Shown: positions 42,798 through 52,233, numbered from the stretch's first letter. The stretch is DNA of 64,000 bases from Desulfatitalea tepidiphila (GCF_001293685.1 NZ_BCAG01000006.1:558001-622000), one strand, 5' to 3'. The notes: generated by a model not told the origin, from the letters alone. Program-made: numbers and translations.

Positions 42798-42991
42798 TGT
42801 GTCTCCCTGTTATCGGTATGAGTTGAATGCACCACTGCAACCTGCTATCGTAACCTGGGACGCAGACTATTTGAAACCATTGAAAACGGAAAAATAGAAC
42901 GATAAAAAGTGATGGAGAAAGCCGCTCGAAATTCTCCTCCTGAGAGAGTGAACTGCTCGGGAAGATTTTGACTTTTACAGAAGGAGCGGAC

Positions 42992-43507
42992 ATGATCTCG
43001 GCAACCTATAACCCAAAGGAATTTTCGGTGTCGGTCAAGGATAGTAGATACGATGAGATTATCCTGTTGGCCAATCGGGAGACGCTTAATACTTGGAGCC
43101 AGTCTGATACGAATCAGGCATATGCATCTTTATCACCACATTTGAATGTTTTTCGGGACGTGATCCCAAGTTTTTTAATTCGGTGGCGTAATGTACTTGG
43201 ATTGACAGATAAGAGCTCAGCGGCCCCACCTTTACCATGTATCTTGCCACCTGTCTCTTCTAAAACGGAAGTGATGTGCCTTGAAATGGCAGCATCAAGA
43301 GTCAGGAAGCCGGGCTTTTCACTTTTTTTATTTGAAGCTGGCGTTGGTTTTAATTGTGAAGCAAAAAGGTCATTGAAGGAGAGATATTTTTGCCCCATGC
43401 CCAAAATCATTGCTCTTTCAACGGCATTCTCGAGTTCACGTACATTTCCCGGCCAGGGGTATGCCATCAAGCGCTCTAATTCATCCGGCATCAAATATGG
43501 TGTGTAG
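42992..43507 (+). CDS. Possible truncated gene, N-terminal part only
   Basis: ATG 42992 has a good AAGGAG 6 bases upstream; MISATYNPKEFSVSVKDSRY looks like a real protein start, but beyond 43114 the frame runs antisense through the 3' end of the sigma-54 regulator gene. So at most about 40 codons are original, and a downstream part has probably been lost. No family is recognised. Confidence 0.25.
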   Translation: MISATYNPKEFSVSVKDSRYDEIILLANRETLNTWSQSDTNQAYASLSPHLNVFRDVIPSFLIRWRNVLGLTDKSSAAPPLPCILPPVSSKTEVMCLEMAASRVRKPGFSLFLFEAGVGFNCEAKRSLKERYFCPMPKIIALSTAFSSSRTFPGQGYAIKRSNSSGIKYGV

Positions 43508-44670
43508 CCAAACTTCATGTCTTTTGATTTTTCAAGGATAAAATGTTGCAGCAATGCGGGGATATCCTCTTTTCGTTCTCGAAGGGGGGGAATAGATATA
43601 GGGAAAACGTTCAATCGGAAAAAAAGATCTTCGCGGAACTTTCCACTTTCAAGCATTAATTTTAAATCCCGGTGAGTTGCCGCGATCACCCGGATATCTA
43701 ATTTTATTTTTTCAGTGCCACCCAATCTCTGGATTTCTTTCTGTTGCAGAACCCTTAAAAGTCTGACCTGTGCGTCGGGCATCAACTCGCCGATTTCGTC
43801 AAGGAAAATGGTCCCGCCCTGGGCCCTCTCAAACATGCCGCGCTTCTGGGAGATAGCTCCGGTAAACGCGCCCTTCTCAAATCCGAACAATTCACTGTCC
43901 ATTAGGGAAGGTGGAATAGCTCCGCAGTTGACTGTCAGCATCGGCCCATCTTTGCGCATGGAAAAATTATGAATGGCACCTGCAATGATCTCTTTCCCGA
44001 CGCCGGTTTCCCCCAGCAGAAGCACAGGGCTGTCCAATGGTGCCACCTGTCGCACCAGTTTCATTGTTGAACCCAGTCCTAAATCACTCCCCACTACTAT
44101 CTGGCCGGCACGCCGCCGCAACTCATTTTGGAAATACCGACTGTCATCTTCCAGTGATTCTTTGAGTTTTTCTAACTCCCTGTGTCGCATGCTGTTGGTC
44201 AATGCAACAGCAAAAGGTTTGTTCAATGTCTGGACGAGATCAAGATGCTCCTTTAGAAAACTACTGGTGGGATTACAAGCAACCAGTAAAACCCCCATGA
44301 GCTTTTTACCCAAGATAAGATCCATGATGATGCCGGCCATATCTTCGGCGCCACCGATATTTTGTGCTGCTGTTCGAGTACCATTGTAATCCCCAAGACG
44401 CTCAACCATCCAAACATGGATAGCCCTCCGCCTTTCTATATCTTTGCGCACCTCGTTCGGAAGTATATTCTTTAAAGAACATTTCGTCCCGCCTTCGACA
44501 GTGGCAAAGGCAACCGTCTCGAGAATCCCAGTTTCATGTTCATATAGGTGTAAAGAAAGCAGATCGGCAGGCATGTATTTGCGTATACACAACAAACATT
44601 TCCATAGAGATACTTCGAGATCCAGGCTCCCACATATTGATAGAGTAGCTTCGCGGAAAAAATCGCCCAA
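43114..44670 (-). CDS. GAF-type sigma-54-dependent regulator
   Basis: A 518-residue activator: an N-terminal GAF-like sensory domain (about 20-180, MPADLLSLHLYEHETGILET), AAA+ with [22 protein letters not shown] and a C-terminal Fis HTH (GGAAELLSVNPSTLRHRI). It is divergent from the beta-oxidation operon; two palindromes and a -24/-12 promoter lie between, so it most likely activates that operon in response to its substrate or an acyl-CoA. This is the FhlA/XylR-like design without receiver. Confidence 0.88.
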   Translation of the reverse strand: MGDFFREATLSICGSLDLEVSLWKCLLCIRKYMPADLLSLHLYEHETGILETVAFATVEGGTKCSLKNILPNEVRKDIERRRAIHVWMVERLGDYNGTRTAAQNIGGAEDMAGIIMDLILGKKLMGVLLVACNPTSSFLKEHLDLVQTLNKPFAVALTNSMRHRELEKLKESLEDDSRYFQNELRRRAGQIVVGSDLGLGSTMKLVRQVAPLDSPVLLLGETGVGKEIIAGAIHNFSMRKDGPMLTVNCGAIPPSLMDSELFGFEKGAFTGAISQKRGMFERAQGGTIFLDEIGELMPDAQVRLLRVLQQKEIQRLGGTEKIKLDIRVIAATHRDLKLMLESGKFREDLFFRLNVFPISIPPLRERKEDIPALLQHFILEKSKDMKFGYTPYLMPDELERLMAYPWPGNVRELENAVERAMILGMGQKYLSFNDLFASQLKPTPASNKKSEKPGFLTLDAAISRHITSVLEETGGKIHGKGGAAELLSVNPSTLRHRIKKLGITSRKTFKCGDKDAYA

Positions 44671-44700
44671 TGAGATACCTCCTATTGAAGTTTTTAAACT

Positions 44701-44712
44701 GTCATATATGAC
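44701..44712. promoter_or_regulatory. Enhancer site 1: perfect palindrome
   Basis: GTCATATATGAC, a perfect 12-base palindrome in the divergent region, 31 bases from the regulator start. It is repeated exactly at 44742-44753. Confidence 0.65.
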
Positions 44713-44741
44713 GTATTTATCAAGAATGGCAACATCAAATT

Positions 44742-44753
44742 GTCATATATGAC
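44742..44753. promoter_or_regulatory. Enhancer site 2: perfect palindrome
   Basis: Second copy of GTCATATATGAC, with the same flanks (T before, G after). Centres of the two sites are 41 bases apart, close to four helical turns, so bound dimers would sit on the same face. It lies about 86 bases upstream of the sigma-54 promoter. Confidence 0.65.
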
Positions 44754-44838
44754 GATTGATAGGGAATGCAATTCAAAATCGATGCGCAAAAAACTTTTAT
44801 CTGGTTGTTTATATAGCTTAAAAATTGGGTTTACGGTT

Positions 44839-44854
44839 TGGCACCTTTTTTGAT
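44839..44854 (+). promoter_or_regulatory. Sigma-54 promoter of the beta-oxidation operon
   Basis: TGGCAC-CTTTT-TTGAT; -24 element perfect, -12 element TTGAT instead of TTGCA, correct spacing. It lies about 50 bases upstream of the CoA-transferase start and downstream of the two palindromes. Confidence 0.65.
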
Positions 44855-44902
44855 TAAAGTTTAGCATAGTCGCAAACAAAATTATACATCAAGGTGGCCA
44901 AC

Positions 44903-46024
44903 ATGCGGGCATTATCGGGATTGAAGGTTTTGGATTTGAGCATGAATCTTCCTGGGCCATATTTGACTTGGCTTCTAGCGGCTTTCGGGGCGGACATCCT
45001 TAAGATTGAAAACCCCCAGGCGCCAGATCCCACTCGCGTTTTGGAATCAGACCCCCTTCATCCTTTTCCGCTCTTTGGTTTGCTTAACAGTGGGAAAAAG
45101 AGCATTACCCTGAACCTGAAGGATGCGGGTGGCAAAGAAATCTTCAATAGACTCTTAGGCCGCTACGACATCCTTGTCGAAGGTTTTCGACCAGGCATCA
45201 TGGAAAAATTGGGGTTGGGCTATGATGACCTAAAAAAAATACAGCCGCGGATTATTTATGTCTCGATCTCTGGATTCGGACAAAAAGGTTCTTACCGGTT
45301 AAAGGCTGCGCATGATCTGAACTACCAAGCGTTAGCCGGTTGCTTTCATTCAGCCATTATCGCCGGCACCGTTCCTCAGGTTCCCAGCATACCGATTGCC
45401 GACCTAGCTGGTGGCAGCCTTTTTGGGATTTTCGGACTCCTGTCGGCTGTTATTCAGCGCGGATATTCAGGAGTCGGGCAACACGTAGATATTTCAATGT
45501 TCGACAGCGTCTTTTCACTGAATTTACTGGGACTGTGCAATTATTTAACGAGGCAGATATGCCCAGATAGGGCAGACAGCTTCCTTTGCGGCACCCAACC
45601 GTTTTACAATATCTATCAAACCATGGATGGTCGACACATCACTTTGGGTGCCGTTGAGTTCAAGTTCTGGAAAAATTTTTGCCTTGCGGTCGAACGCGAG
45701 GATCTGGTTTCTCGCCAATTCGGAGGTGAGCCAGTAATAAAAATAATATCTGAAATCATGGGAAAACGGTCATTGTTTGATTGGTGTCTGATTTTCAAGA
45801 ACGTGGACACCTGCGTCGAGCCCATTTTATCGATCGAAGAAGTTATGGATTCCGGAATAAAAAAGTTCCGCTCGGAACTGCAACCTCCGTTTCACCTGTC
45901 AGATTCCATTTCTGCGGAGTATGTCCCACCCCCCGAACTTGGCCAGCATAATGAACAAATTCTGAAGGAAATAGGTTTCTCCAAGAAAGATATTGAGGAT
46001 TTATTGGATCGAGGCGCCATATGA
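44903..46024 (+). CDS. CaiB/BaiF family CoA-transferase
   Basis: A 373-residue class III CoA-transferase, first gene of the operon. Conserved parts are LKVLDLSMNLPGPYLTWLLA near the start, the ENP segment (ADILKIENP), SGKKSITLNLKD, ILVEGFRPGIMEKLGLGYDD, and the catalytic Asp region ADLAGGSLFGIFG (about residue 168). It moves CoA between carboxylates (for example succinyl-CoA to the pathway acid). Single subunit, whereas benzylsuccinate CoA-transferase has two paralogous ones. Start ATG 44903 with AAGGTGG 5 bases upstream. A fragment of a second copy is at 52281. Confidence 0.9.
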   Translation: MRALSGLKVLDLSMNLPGPYLTWLLAAFGADILKIENPQAPDPTRVLESDPLHPFPLFGLLNSGKKSITLNLKDAGGKEIFNRLLGRYDILVEGFRPGIMEKLGLGYDDLKKIQPRIIYVSISGFGQKGSYRLKAAHDLNYQALAGCFHSAIIAGTVPQVPSIPIADLAGGSLFGIFGLLSAVIQRGYSGVGQHVDISMFDSVFSLNLLGLCNYLTRQICPDRADSFLCGTQPFYNIYQTMDGRHITLGAVEFKFWKNFCLAVEREDLVSRQFGGEPVIKIISEIMGKRSLFDWCLIFKNVDTCVEPILSIEEVMDSGIKKFRSELQPPFHLSDSISAEYVPPPELGQHNEQILKEIGFSKKDIEDLLDRGAI

Positions 46025-46125
46025 AGCTGATTTAAAATGACGAACCGTTTTACGACGAGCGGCCATTTAATGCATGGGGGAACTTCTATTAACATTGACT
46101 CAGAACTTTAAAAAGGAGACAAAAA

Positions 46126-47787
46126 ATGACCTATTCAATCATCAACGGCATGGCATCAACGTCAGGTGACAATTATCAGCTCAATACTTCGACTATAATA
46201 AAATATGCGGCAAATACCTTCCCAGAGGTAGAGGTGATTTCCCGTCAAATAGACGGTAAGCTTTTCCGCTACAATTACAAAGAGGCCCACGAGAGAATAA
46301 AGAAAATGGCGAATGCACTTATCCGTCTCGGCGTAAAACCGGGGGATCGCATAGGAGTGATGGAATGGAACACACATCATCACTTTGAACTGTATTTCGC
46401 GATTTCAGGGATAGGGGCCGTAGTGCTCCAACTGAACCTGCGTCTTTCGCCTGTAGATTTGGCTTATGTCATCAATCACAGCGAAGCAAAATTTGTGTTC
46501 GTAGGCGACTCGCTTTTACCGCTTATGGAGTCCATTTCCGACAAGATTCCGACAGTAAAGGGCTTTGTGGTTATTACTGAAAAAAAATTAGATGAGATTA
46601 AAACCAACCTTCATCCCGTTTTGAGTTACGAAAGAATTCTGGAAAAGGAAGATTCTAATTTCGAATGGCCCATGGTAAATGAAAAATCCGCATACAGCGC
46701 CTGCTATACTTCGGGAACAACAGGAAAACCAAAGGGTGTTTATTATTCTCACAGAAACATCTATCTGCACACCATGATGATGGTAATGTCGCAGAGACTC
46801 TGCCTAAAGGATACGATCATGCAGATAGTTCCGATGTTTCATGGTCAAGGATGGGGCGTCTGGCTATCCGCTCCCATGGTCGGGGCAAAACTAGTCTTTC
46901 CAGGACGCTACACTATGGAAACCACGGACATCCTTGTAGACCTGATGATCTCGGAAAAGGTGACGTTCAGTAGTGGTGCGCCCGCAATCTTTTTGCCCAT
47001 GCTCGATTACATTCGCACCTTACCCAAAAAACCTGATTTTACAGGGTTACGCATGGTTTCCGGTGCCACGGAACCGCCCCTGTCGATGATGCGGGGGTAC
47101 TGGGAACTTGGAAAAGCGGAAATTGTTCACGCTTATGGCGCAACAGAAACGACTCCTCTCGTTTTGGTAAATTCCTTTAAACCGACAATCAAGGGCTGGT
47201 CCATGGAAGAACAGTGGAATAATCAAAAAAAACAAGGTCTTTTGGTTCCGGGACTCGATCTGAAAATAGTTGGCCCAGATGGGAATCAAGTCCCTGCCGA
47301 CGGAGAAACGGTTGGAGAACTGCTTGTCAGGGGTCCCTGGATAACGGCCAGTTATTACAATGATCCCCGAACCGAAGAGTGTTTTGAGGATGGCTTTTGG
47401 AAAAGCGGTGATGCAGGGACCATCGACAAATATGGTTATGTTAAAATCACAGACAGGATCAAGGATGTCATCAAAAGTGGTGGAGAATGGATTTCCTCCA
47501 TTGATCTTGAAAACGCTATCATGGGTCATGTGGATGTCAAAGAGGCTTGTGTCGTCGGCCTTGCGCATCCAAAATGGCAGGAACGCCCTGTGGCCTTTGT
47601 TGTTTTACGAGAGAATGCTGAGGGCAAAATCAGCAAGCAGGACATCTTAGATTCTATTGGCGAGCAGTTTGCAAAATGGCAGCTTCCGGACGAGGTGGTT
47701 TTTGTGAAGCAACTCCCTAAAACCAGCGTAGGCAAGTTGGATAAAAAAACCCTTCGCTCACAACACACAGACTTCTTCATAAATTAA
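46126..47787 (+). CDS. AMP-dependent acyl-CoA synthetase
   Basis: A 553-residue fatty-acid-type CoA ligase: TSGTTGKPKGVYYSHRN (P-loop, about residue 196), AYGATETTPLV (A5), W..SGDAGTIDKYGYVKITDR (A7/A8) and C-terminal catalytic Lys in KTSVGKLDKKT. It activates the pathway acid with ATP, an alternative to the CoA-transferase encoded upstream. AAAGGAG is upstream of the start. The chain-length preference is not evident. Confidence 0.9.
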   Translation: MTYSIINGMASTSGDNYQLNTSTIIKYAANTFPEVEVISRQIDGKLFRYNYKEAHERIKKMANALIRLGVKPGDRIGVMEWNTHHHFELYFAISGIGAVVLQLNLRLSPVDLAYVINHSEAKFVFVGDSLLPLMESISDKIPTVKGFVVITEKKLDEIKTNLHPVLSYERILEKEDSNFEWPMVNEKSAYSACYTSGTTGKPKGVYYSHRNIYLHTMMMVMSQRLCLKDTIMQIVPMFHGQGWGVWLSAPMVGAKLVFPGRYTMETTDILVDLMISEKVTFSSGAPAIFLPMLDYIRTLPKKPDFTGLRMVSGATEPPLSMMRGYWELGKAEIVHAYGATETTPLVLVNSFKPTIKGWSMEEQWNNQKKQGLLVPGLDLKIVGPDGNQVPADGETVGELLVRGPWITASYYNDPRTEECFEDGFWKSGDAGTIDKYGYVKITDRIKDVIKSGGEWISSIDLENAIMGHVDVKEACVVGLAHPKWQERPVAFVVLRENAEGKISKQDILDSIGEQFAKWQLPDEVVFVKQLPKTSVGKLDKKTLRSQHTDFFIN

Positions 47788-47877
47788 GTCTATAGGCGTT
47801 AATTTTTTTCAATTCAAAAAAAGCTACTTGCAAAACGTAAAATAATTTATCAATGGCCCATTATGAGGAGATCTAGA

Positions 47878-49035
47878 ATGAATTTCGATTTCACAACGGA
47901 ACAAGAGATGATTCGTAGGGAAGTACGCCGTTTTGCCCAGAAGGAGATCGCCCCTATTGCCGAGGAGATCGAAAGAACAGGCGCCTACCCCTACGATATC
48001 ATAAAAAAAATGGGTGAACTTGGCTTCATGGGCATTCCGTTTCCCGAAGCTTACGGGGGTACAGGCGGAGATTGGGTTTCGATGCACTTGTGTATTGAAG
48101 AAATTTCACGGGTTGATGGCGCCTTAGGCGGCCTTCTTGATGTCACGACAAGCGTAGTTGCCCAAGAAATTGCGGTTTTCGGCACAGAAAAGCAAAAACA
48201 ACAATGGCTAATTCCCTTGGCACAGGGAAAAGAAATCGGGGCCTTTGGTTTAACGGAACCGAACTCGGGCTCCGATGCCGGGGCACTTCAAGCCACCGCC
48301 GAATTAAAAAATGGTGAATGGGTGCTCAATGGCACAAAACAGTTTATAACCAATATCGGTCTTGAGAATGCTTCCATGATTATCGTGGCGGCCAGGGTCA
48401 AAGAAGGAGAAAGAGCGGATACCATTTCGACTTTCATTGTTCCCAAAAACTCACCAGGTTTTACCTTGGGGGAACGTTATAGAAAAATGGCTTGGAACAG
48501 TTCCGCTACTCATGAAGTCATTTTGTCCGATTGTCGCGTGCCAAAAGAAAATTTGCTTGGGGATCCCAAACGGGGGTTTGCACAGCATTTAGCTGTGCTG
48601 GAGACTGGACGCATCAGCATTGCCGCCATTGCCGTGGGTGTGGCACAAGCCTGCCTGAATGAAGCTCTAAAATACGCTCAAGAGAGGAAGCAGTTCGGGC
48701 GCCCAATTTTCGATTTTCAGGCGATCCAGTTCAAGCTGGCCGACATGGCTGTGTCGATCGAACTGGCCAGAAACCAATACCTTAAAGCCGCATGGCTCAA
48801 AGACCAGGGCAGACCATACGACTTTGAAGCCTCCGCAGCAAAACTTTTCGCATCGGAAATTGCAGAAAAAGTGGCCAGCGATGCACTTGAGATTCACGGC
48901 GGAAATGGCCTGATGGAAGAATATCCGATTTCGCGCTACTACAAAGGAGTTAAAATCCTTCAGATCGTCGAAGGCACCTCTGAGATCCAGCGCCTGATCA
49001 TCGGAAGGATTCTATCCGGAAAACACAACAAATAG
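47878..49035 (+). CDS. Acyl-CoA dehydrogenase (classical length)
   Basis: A 385-residue flavoprotein dehydrogenase with FAD/ETF motifs GAFGLTEPNSGSDAGAL and RYRKMAWNSSATHEVI, and C-terminal IHGGNGLMEEYPISRYYKG with the probable catalytic Glu. It makes the 2,3-double bond of the CoA ester. Start at ATG 47878 (MNFDF), with GAGGAG before it. It is similar in kind to BbsG-type and short/medium-chain dehydrogenases; it is distinct from the 532-residue enzyme at 5.8 kb. Confidence 0.92.
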   Translation: MNFDFTTEQEMIRREVRRFAQKEIAPIAEEIERTGAYPYDIIKKMGELGFMGIPFPEAYGGTGGDWVSMHLCIEEISRVDGALGGLLDVTTSVVAQEIAVFGTEKQKQQWLIPLAQGKEIGAFGLTEPNSGSDAGALQATAELKNGEWVLNGTKQFITNIGLENASMIIVAARVKEGERADTISTFIVPKNSPGFTLGERYRKMAWNSSATHEVILSDCRVPKENLLGDPKRGFAQHLAVLETGRISIAAIAVGVAQACLNEALKYAQERKQFGRPIFDFQAIQFKLADMAVSIELARNQYLKAAWLKDQGRPYDFEASAAKLFASEIAEKVASDALEIHGGNGLMEEYPISRYYKGVKILQIVEGTSEIQRLIIGRILSGKHNK

Positions 49036-49049
49036 GGAGGAAATTGCAA

Positions 49050-49817
49050 ATGATGCTCGCAAATAAAGTGGTCGTCGTCACGGGAGGCGCATCCGGACTC
49101 GGTGAGGCTTGCGCACGGATGTTTGTGGAGAACGGTTCTAAGGCGGCGCTCCTGGATCTTTCCGAGGACAACGGGAACAGGCTGGCAAATGAACTCGGCA
49201 AAGATGCCCTCTTCTGCAAAACCGATGTTACGGACGAAAATGAGGTTGAAAACGCCCTGAATCTCACAATGGAAAAATTTGGTGCAATTCACATCGCCAT
49301 CAATTGTGCCGGCACCGGAACACCGGCCAAAGTGATCGGCAAAAACGGTCCGCTCTCAATCGCCAGTTTCAGAAAAGTGATCGATATCAACCTCGTGGGG
49401 ACAATGATCGTGGTCGCCCGGGCGGCGGCCAAAATGCTAATGAACAAACCCCAAGAGGATGGCGAAAGAGGCGTTGTCATCAATACCGCTTCGGCAGCGG
49501 CATTTGATGGGCAGATCGGTCAGGCCGCCTACAGCGCTTCAAAGGCCGCCGTAGTCGGGATGACCCTGCCGATCGCACGCGAATTCGCCGAATATGGAAT
49601 TCGGATCAATACCATTGCCCCCGGCCTTTTCGACACCCCCATGTTGGCAGGTTTGAAGCAGGAAGTCAGAAACGCCTTAGGGAGAATGGTACCCTTCCCG
49701 AAACGATTGGGCCTACCAAGAGAATATGCCTTGTTAGCTAAGCACATCGTCGACAACCCGATGTTGAATGGAGAAACGATCCGCCTGGATGGTTCATTGC
49801 GAATGGCAGCCAAGTAA
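49050..49817 (+). CDS. Short-chain dehydrogenase, 3-hydroxyacyl-CoA dehydrogenase type
   Basis: A 255-residue SDR: TGGASGLGEACARMF (cofactor loop), NCAGTG, NTASAAAFDGQIGQAAYSASK with catalytic Ser-Tyr-Lys, and a C-terminal PFPKRLGLPREYALLAKHI typical of HSD10-like 3-hydroxyacyl-CoA dehydrogenases. NAD preference is suggested by the HSD10 similarity. It oxidises the hydroxyacyl-CoA made by the hydratase encoded next. GGAGG lies 9 bases before ATG 49050. Confidence 0.9.
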   Translation: MMLANKVVVVTGGASGLGEACARMFVENGSKAALLDLSEDNGNRLANELGKDALFCKTDVTDENEVENALNLTMEKFGAIHIAINCAGTGTPAKVIGKNGPLSIASFRKVIDINLVGTMIVVARAAAKMLMNKPQEDGERGVVINTASAAAFDGQIGQAAYSASKAAVVGMTLPIAREFAEYGIRINTIAPGLFDTPMLAGLKQEVRNALGRMVPFPKRLGLPREYALLAKHIVDNPMLNGETIRLDGSLRMAAK

Positions 49818-49855
49818 ACTCCCATTCATATCGGTTCTACAGAGAGGTGTTCAGA

Positions 49856-50638
49856 ATGAATTTTGAAACCATTTTGTTTGAAACGGTCAACAATATTGCC
49901 TTTATAAGACTTAACCGGCCGGACAGATTGAATGCTCTCAATCAAAAAATGATCAATGAAATGGGTCAGGTCATGGACGCGATTGCCGAGGATGAAAGCA
50001 TTGGCGCGGTTATCATCACCGGCAATGAAAGGCTATTTGGCGCCGGTGCCGACATTAAAGAGATCAAAGGCTTGAATTCACCAGTGGCCGTTCATGCGTT
50101 TTTTCGTACCAGCGAAGTAATGTTCAACAAAATAGAAAATTTAAATAAGCCGACCATTGCTGCCGTCTGTGGACCGGCTTTGGGCGGCGGGTGCGAGCTT
50201 GCATTAGCGTGCGATATCAGAATTGCCGCCGAAAACGCCCTCTTCGGCCAGCCGGAAATTAAAATTGGGGTGATCCCCGCAGGAGGTGGGACACAACGCT
50301 TACCTCGTCTTGTGGGAATCGGCCGGGCAAAGGAACTGCTATATTCCGGCGATCCGATAGATGCTGTTGAGGCCTTTCGAATAGGATTGGTGAATAAGGT
50401 CACCTCCGTTGAGCAACTGCTTCCGGAAGCAAAAAAAATGGCCCAGAAATTCGTTGAGCGTCCTGCTTTTGCCCTAAAAATGCTCAAATCAGCAATTAAT
50501 CAGGGCATAAATATGGACCTTAGAAGCGCTCTTTCATATGAGATGCGTTGCTTTGAAATTCTTTTTTCCACCGAAGATCAAAAAGAGGGTATGAGCGCCT
50601 TTATGGAAAAAAGGCAAGCCGCATTTAAAGGAAAATGA
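49856..50638 (+). CDS. Enoyl-CoA hydratase/isomerase
   Basis: A 260-residue crotonase: oxyanion stretch FGAGADIKEIKG, GPALGGGCELALACDI, GVIPAGGGTQRLPRLVG with the glutamate positions around (GQPEIKIG). It hydrates the enoyl-CoA formed by the acyl-CoA dehydrogenase. Start ATG 49856, preceded by GAGAGGTG. Standard length. Confidence 0.92.
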   Translation: MNFETILFETVNNIAFIRLNRPDRLNALNQKMINEMGQVMDAIAEDESIGAVIITGNERLFGAGADIKEIKGLNSPVAVHAFFRTSEVMFNKIENLNKPTIAAVCGPALGGGCELALACDIRIAAENALFGQPEIKIGVIPAGGGTQRLPRLVGIGRAKELLYSGDPIDAVEAFRIGLVNKVTSVEQLLPEAKKMAQKFVERPAFALKMLKSAINQGINMDLRSALSYEMRCFEILFSTEDQKEGMSAFMEKRQAAFKGK

Positions 50639-50659
50639 TGAAATGTGGAGGTGAATCAA

Positions 50660-51070
50660 ATGACCATTATATTTCACCCTGGCGTGATGGAAGAAAGAAA
50701 CGGTCGTTGGGTCCAGATCGGCCGAAAGTGCAGTTCCTGTGGAAAAACTTCCTTTCCCGTGACCGAGCTTTGCCCGTTCTGTTCATCCGAAAACGGCGAA
50801 ATGGTGCCTCTCAGCCGAACGGGTACGTTGTTTTCTTTTTCAATTACCAGGGTTCCAGTCGGACCCTATAAACCACCGATTGTCGCAGGTTTCGTAGACC
50901 TCCCCGAAGGTACCCGCATATTTGGTCAGATTCATGCCGCCCCCGATGAGATCAAAACCGGCATTCTGATGACCATGAAAACAGGCGTCCTTTGGACCGA
51001 AAAAGATGGAACAGAGGTCATGGGCTATTACTATGAGCCTATTAAGACAGATGTCGGAGGTGCGGAATGA
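50660..51070 (+). CDS. DUF35 (OB-fold, zinc ribbon) thiolase partner
   Basis: A 136-residue DUF35 protein. The rubredoxin-like zinc ribbon CSSCGKTSFPVTELCPFC (about residues 25-42) is followed by an OB-fold acyl-CoA binding domain (GYYYEP at the end). DUF35 proteins form complexes with thiolase-like enzymes, as in BbsAB of anaerobic toluene degradation and Ltp2 aldolases. It overlaps the thiolase gene by 4 bases, consistent with such a complex. Start ATG 50660 after GGAGGTG. Confidence 0.88.
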   Translation: MTIIFHPGVMEERNGRWVQIGRKCSSCGKTSFPVTELCPFCSSENGEMVPLSRTGTLFSFSITRVPVGPYKPPIVAGFVDLPEGTRIFGQIHAAPDEIKTGILMTMKTGVLWTEKDGTEVMGYYYEPIKTDVGGAE

Positions 51071-52233
51071 TGCGAAGCGTATATGTTCTTGGAATCGGAC
51101 AAACTGTTTTCGGCAGGCATGCAGACATGACAGTTAATGATTTAGCGGCTGCCGCGACACTGGCCTCCGTCAGAGATGCCGGCATCTCTCCAAAAGAATT
51201 TCAAACGGCTTTTTGCGGATGCATACACAGTCCGCCAACGGTTGTTGAATCTTCATTAATTCGCCTGGGCATCGGGCGGATCCCCATGTATACTGTTGAA
51301 AATGCCTGTGCCAGCGGCTCCAGTGCGGTACATCTACTGTTCCGCGAAATCGCCTTGGGTGGCTGCGATGTGGGTCTCGCATTGGGTGTCGAGTCGCTAT
51401 CCGCTTATAACAAAAAATTCGGCAAAGGATTGATTGGCATCGAAGGCGACTTGGACGCAAAATCAGGGCTGACCATGCCCTCATTTTTCGCAATGTTATG
51501 CAATCGCTTGATCCAGGAACGCGGTGCGACACTCCAAGATATTTGCTATCCCTCCATCAAAAATCACAAAAACGGTATGACCAATCCGTATTCGCAGTAT
51601 AAAAAGGAAGTTTCCTTTCAAGAAATCATGAAATCTCCCATGATTGCCGATCCGATTACGGTGTTGCAGTGTTGCCCGCAAAGCGATGGCGCAGCTGCTG
51701 TTATCCTTTGCTCAGAGGAATATTTCAAAAAGAATAACAAGAAAGCACATCGTGCGCCGGTCAAAATCGGAGGGTCGGTCATTTCTGTCAGCGGCGCGCA
51801 TGACTCCTCTTTCGACCCTCTGTCTTTAGAGGCCAATATCATGGGCGTGAAAGATGCATGTGAAATGGCCGGCGTAAACCCACAAAAGGATATCAATGTG
51901 GTCGAAATGCACGATGCCTTCTCAGGGGAGGAGCTGTCGGCTTACGAGATGCTTGGTCTCTGCGACGCTGGGGAAGGTGTTTCACTGGCGCGTTCCGGCG
52001 CTGTAGAGATGGGTGGGCGGTGCCCTGTAAACCCTAGCGGCGGATTGCTATCCATGGGTCACCCTTTGGGGGCATCAGGAGTCCGTGTTGTGATTGACAT
52101 TGCGCGCCAGCTTTGGGGAGAAGCTCCTAATCAGGTGGAAGGAGCGAAAGTCGGGATGGCGCAAATGCTTGGTGGTGTCCTATCAGGAATCGCATCCCCT
52201 GTTGTCGCAGGGGTTCACATACTGGTCAAGTAA
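51067..52233 (+). CDS. SCP2/lipid-transfer-type thiolase
   Basis: A 388-residue thiolase-fold enzyme with catalytic Cys in ENACASGSSAVHL (about residue 80), His in VVEMHDAFSGEE and SMGHPLGASG. It lacks the C-terminal CxG Cys of classical thiolases, as in SCP-x/BbsB-type thiolases. With the DUF35 protein it should cleave the 3-oxoacyl-CoA by thiolysis (or retro-aldol, if like Ltp2). Last gene of the operon. Confidence 0.9.
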   Translation: MMRSVYVLGIGQTVFGRHADMTVNDLAAAATLASVRDAGISPKEFQTAFCGCIHSPPTVVESSLIRLGIGRIPMYTVENACASGSSAVHLLFREIALGGCDVGLALGVESLSAYNKKFGKGLIGIEGDLDAKSGLTMPSFFAMLCNRLIQERGATLQDICYPSIKNHKNGMTNPYSQYKKEVSFQEIMKSPMIADPITVLQCCPQSDGAAAVILCSEEYFKKNNKKAHRAPVKIGGSVISVSGAHDSSFDPLSLEANIMGVKDACEMAGVNPQKDINVVEMHDAFSGEELSAYEMLGLCDAGEGVSLARSGAVEMGGRCPVNPSGGLLSMGHPLGASGVRVVIDIARQLWGEAPNQVEGAKVGMAQMLGGVLSGIASPVVAGVHILVK

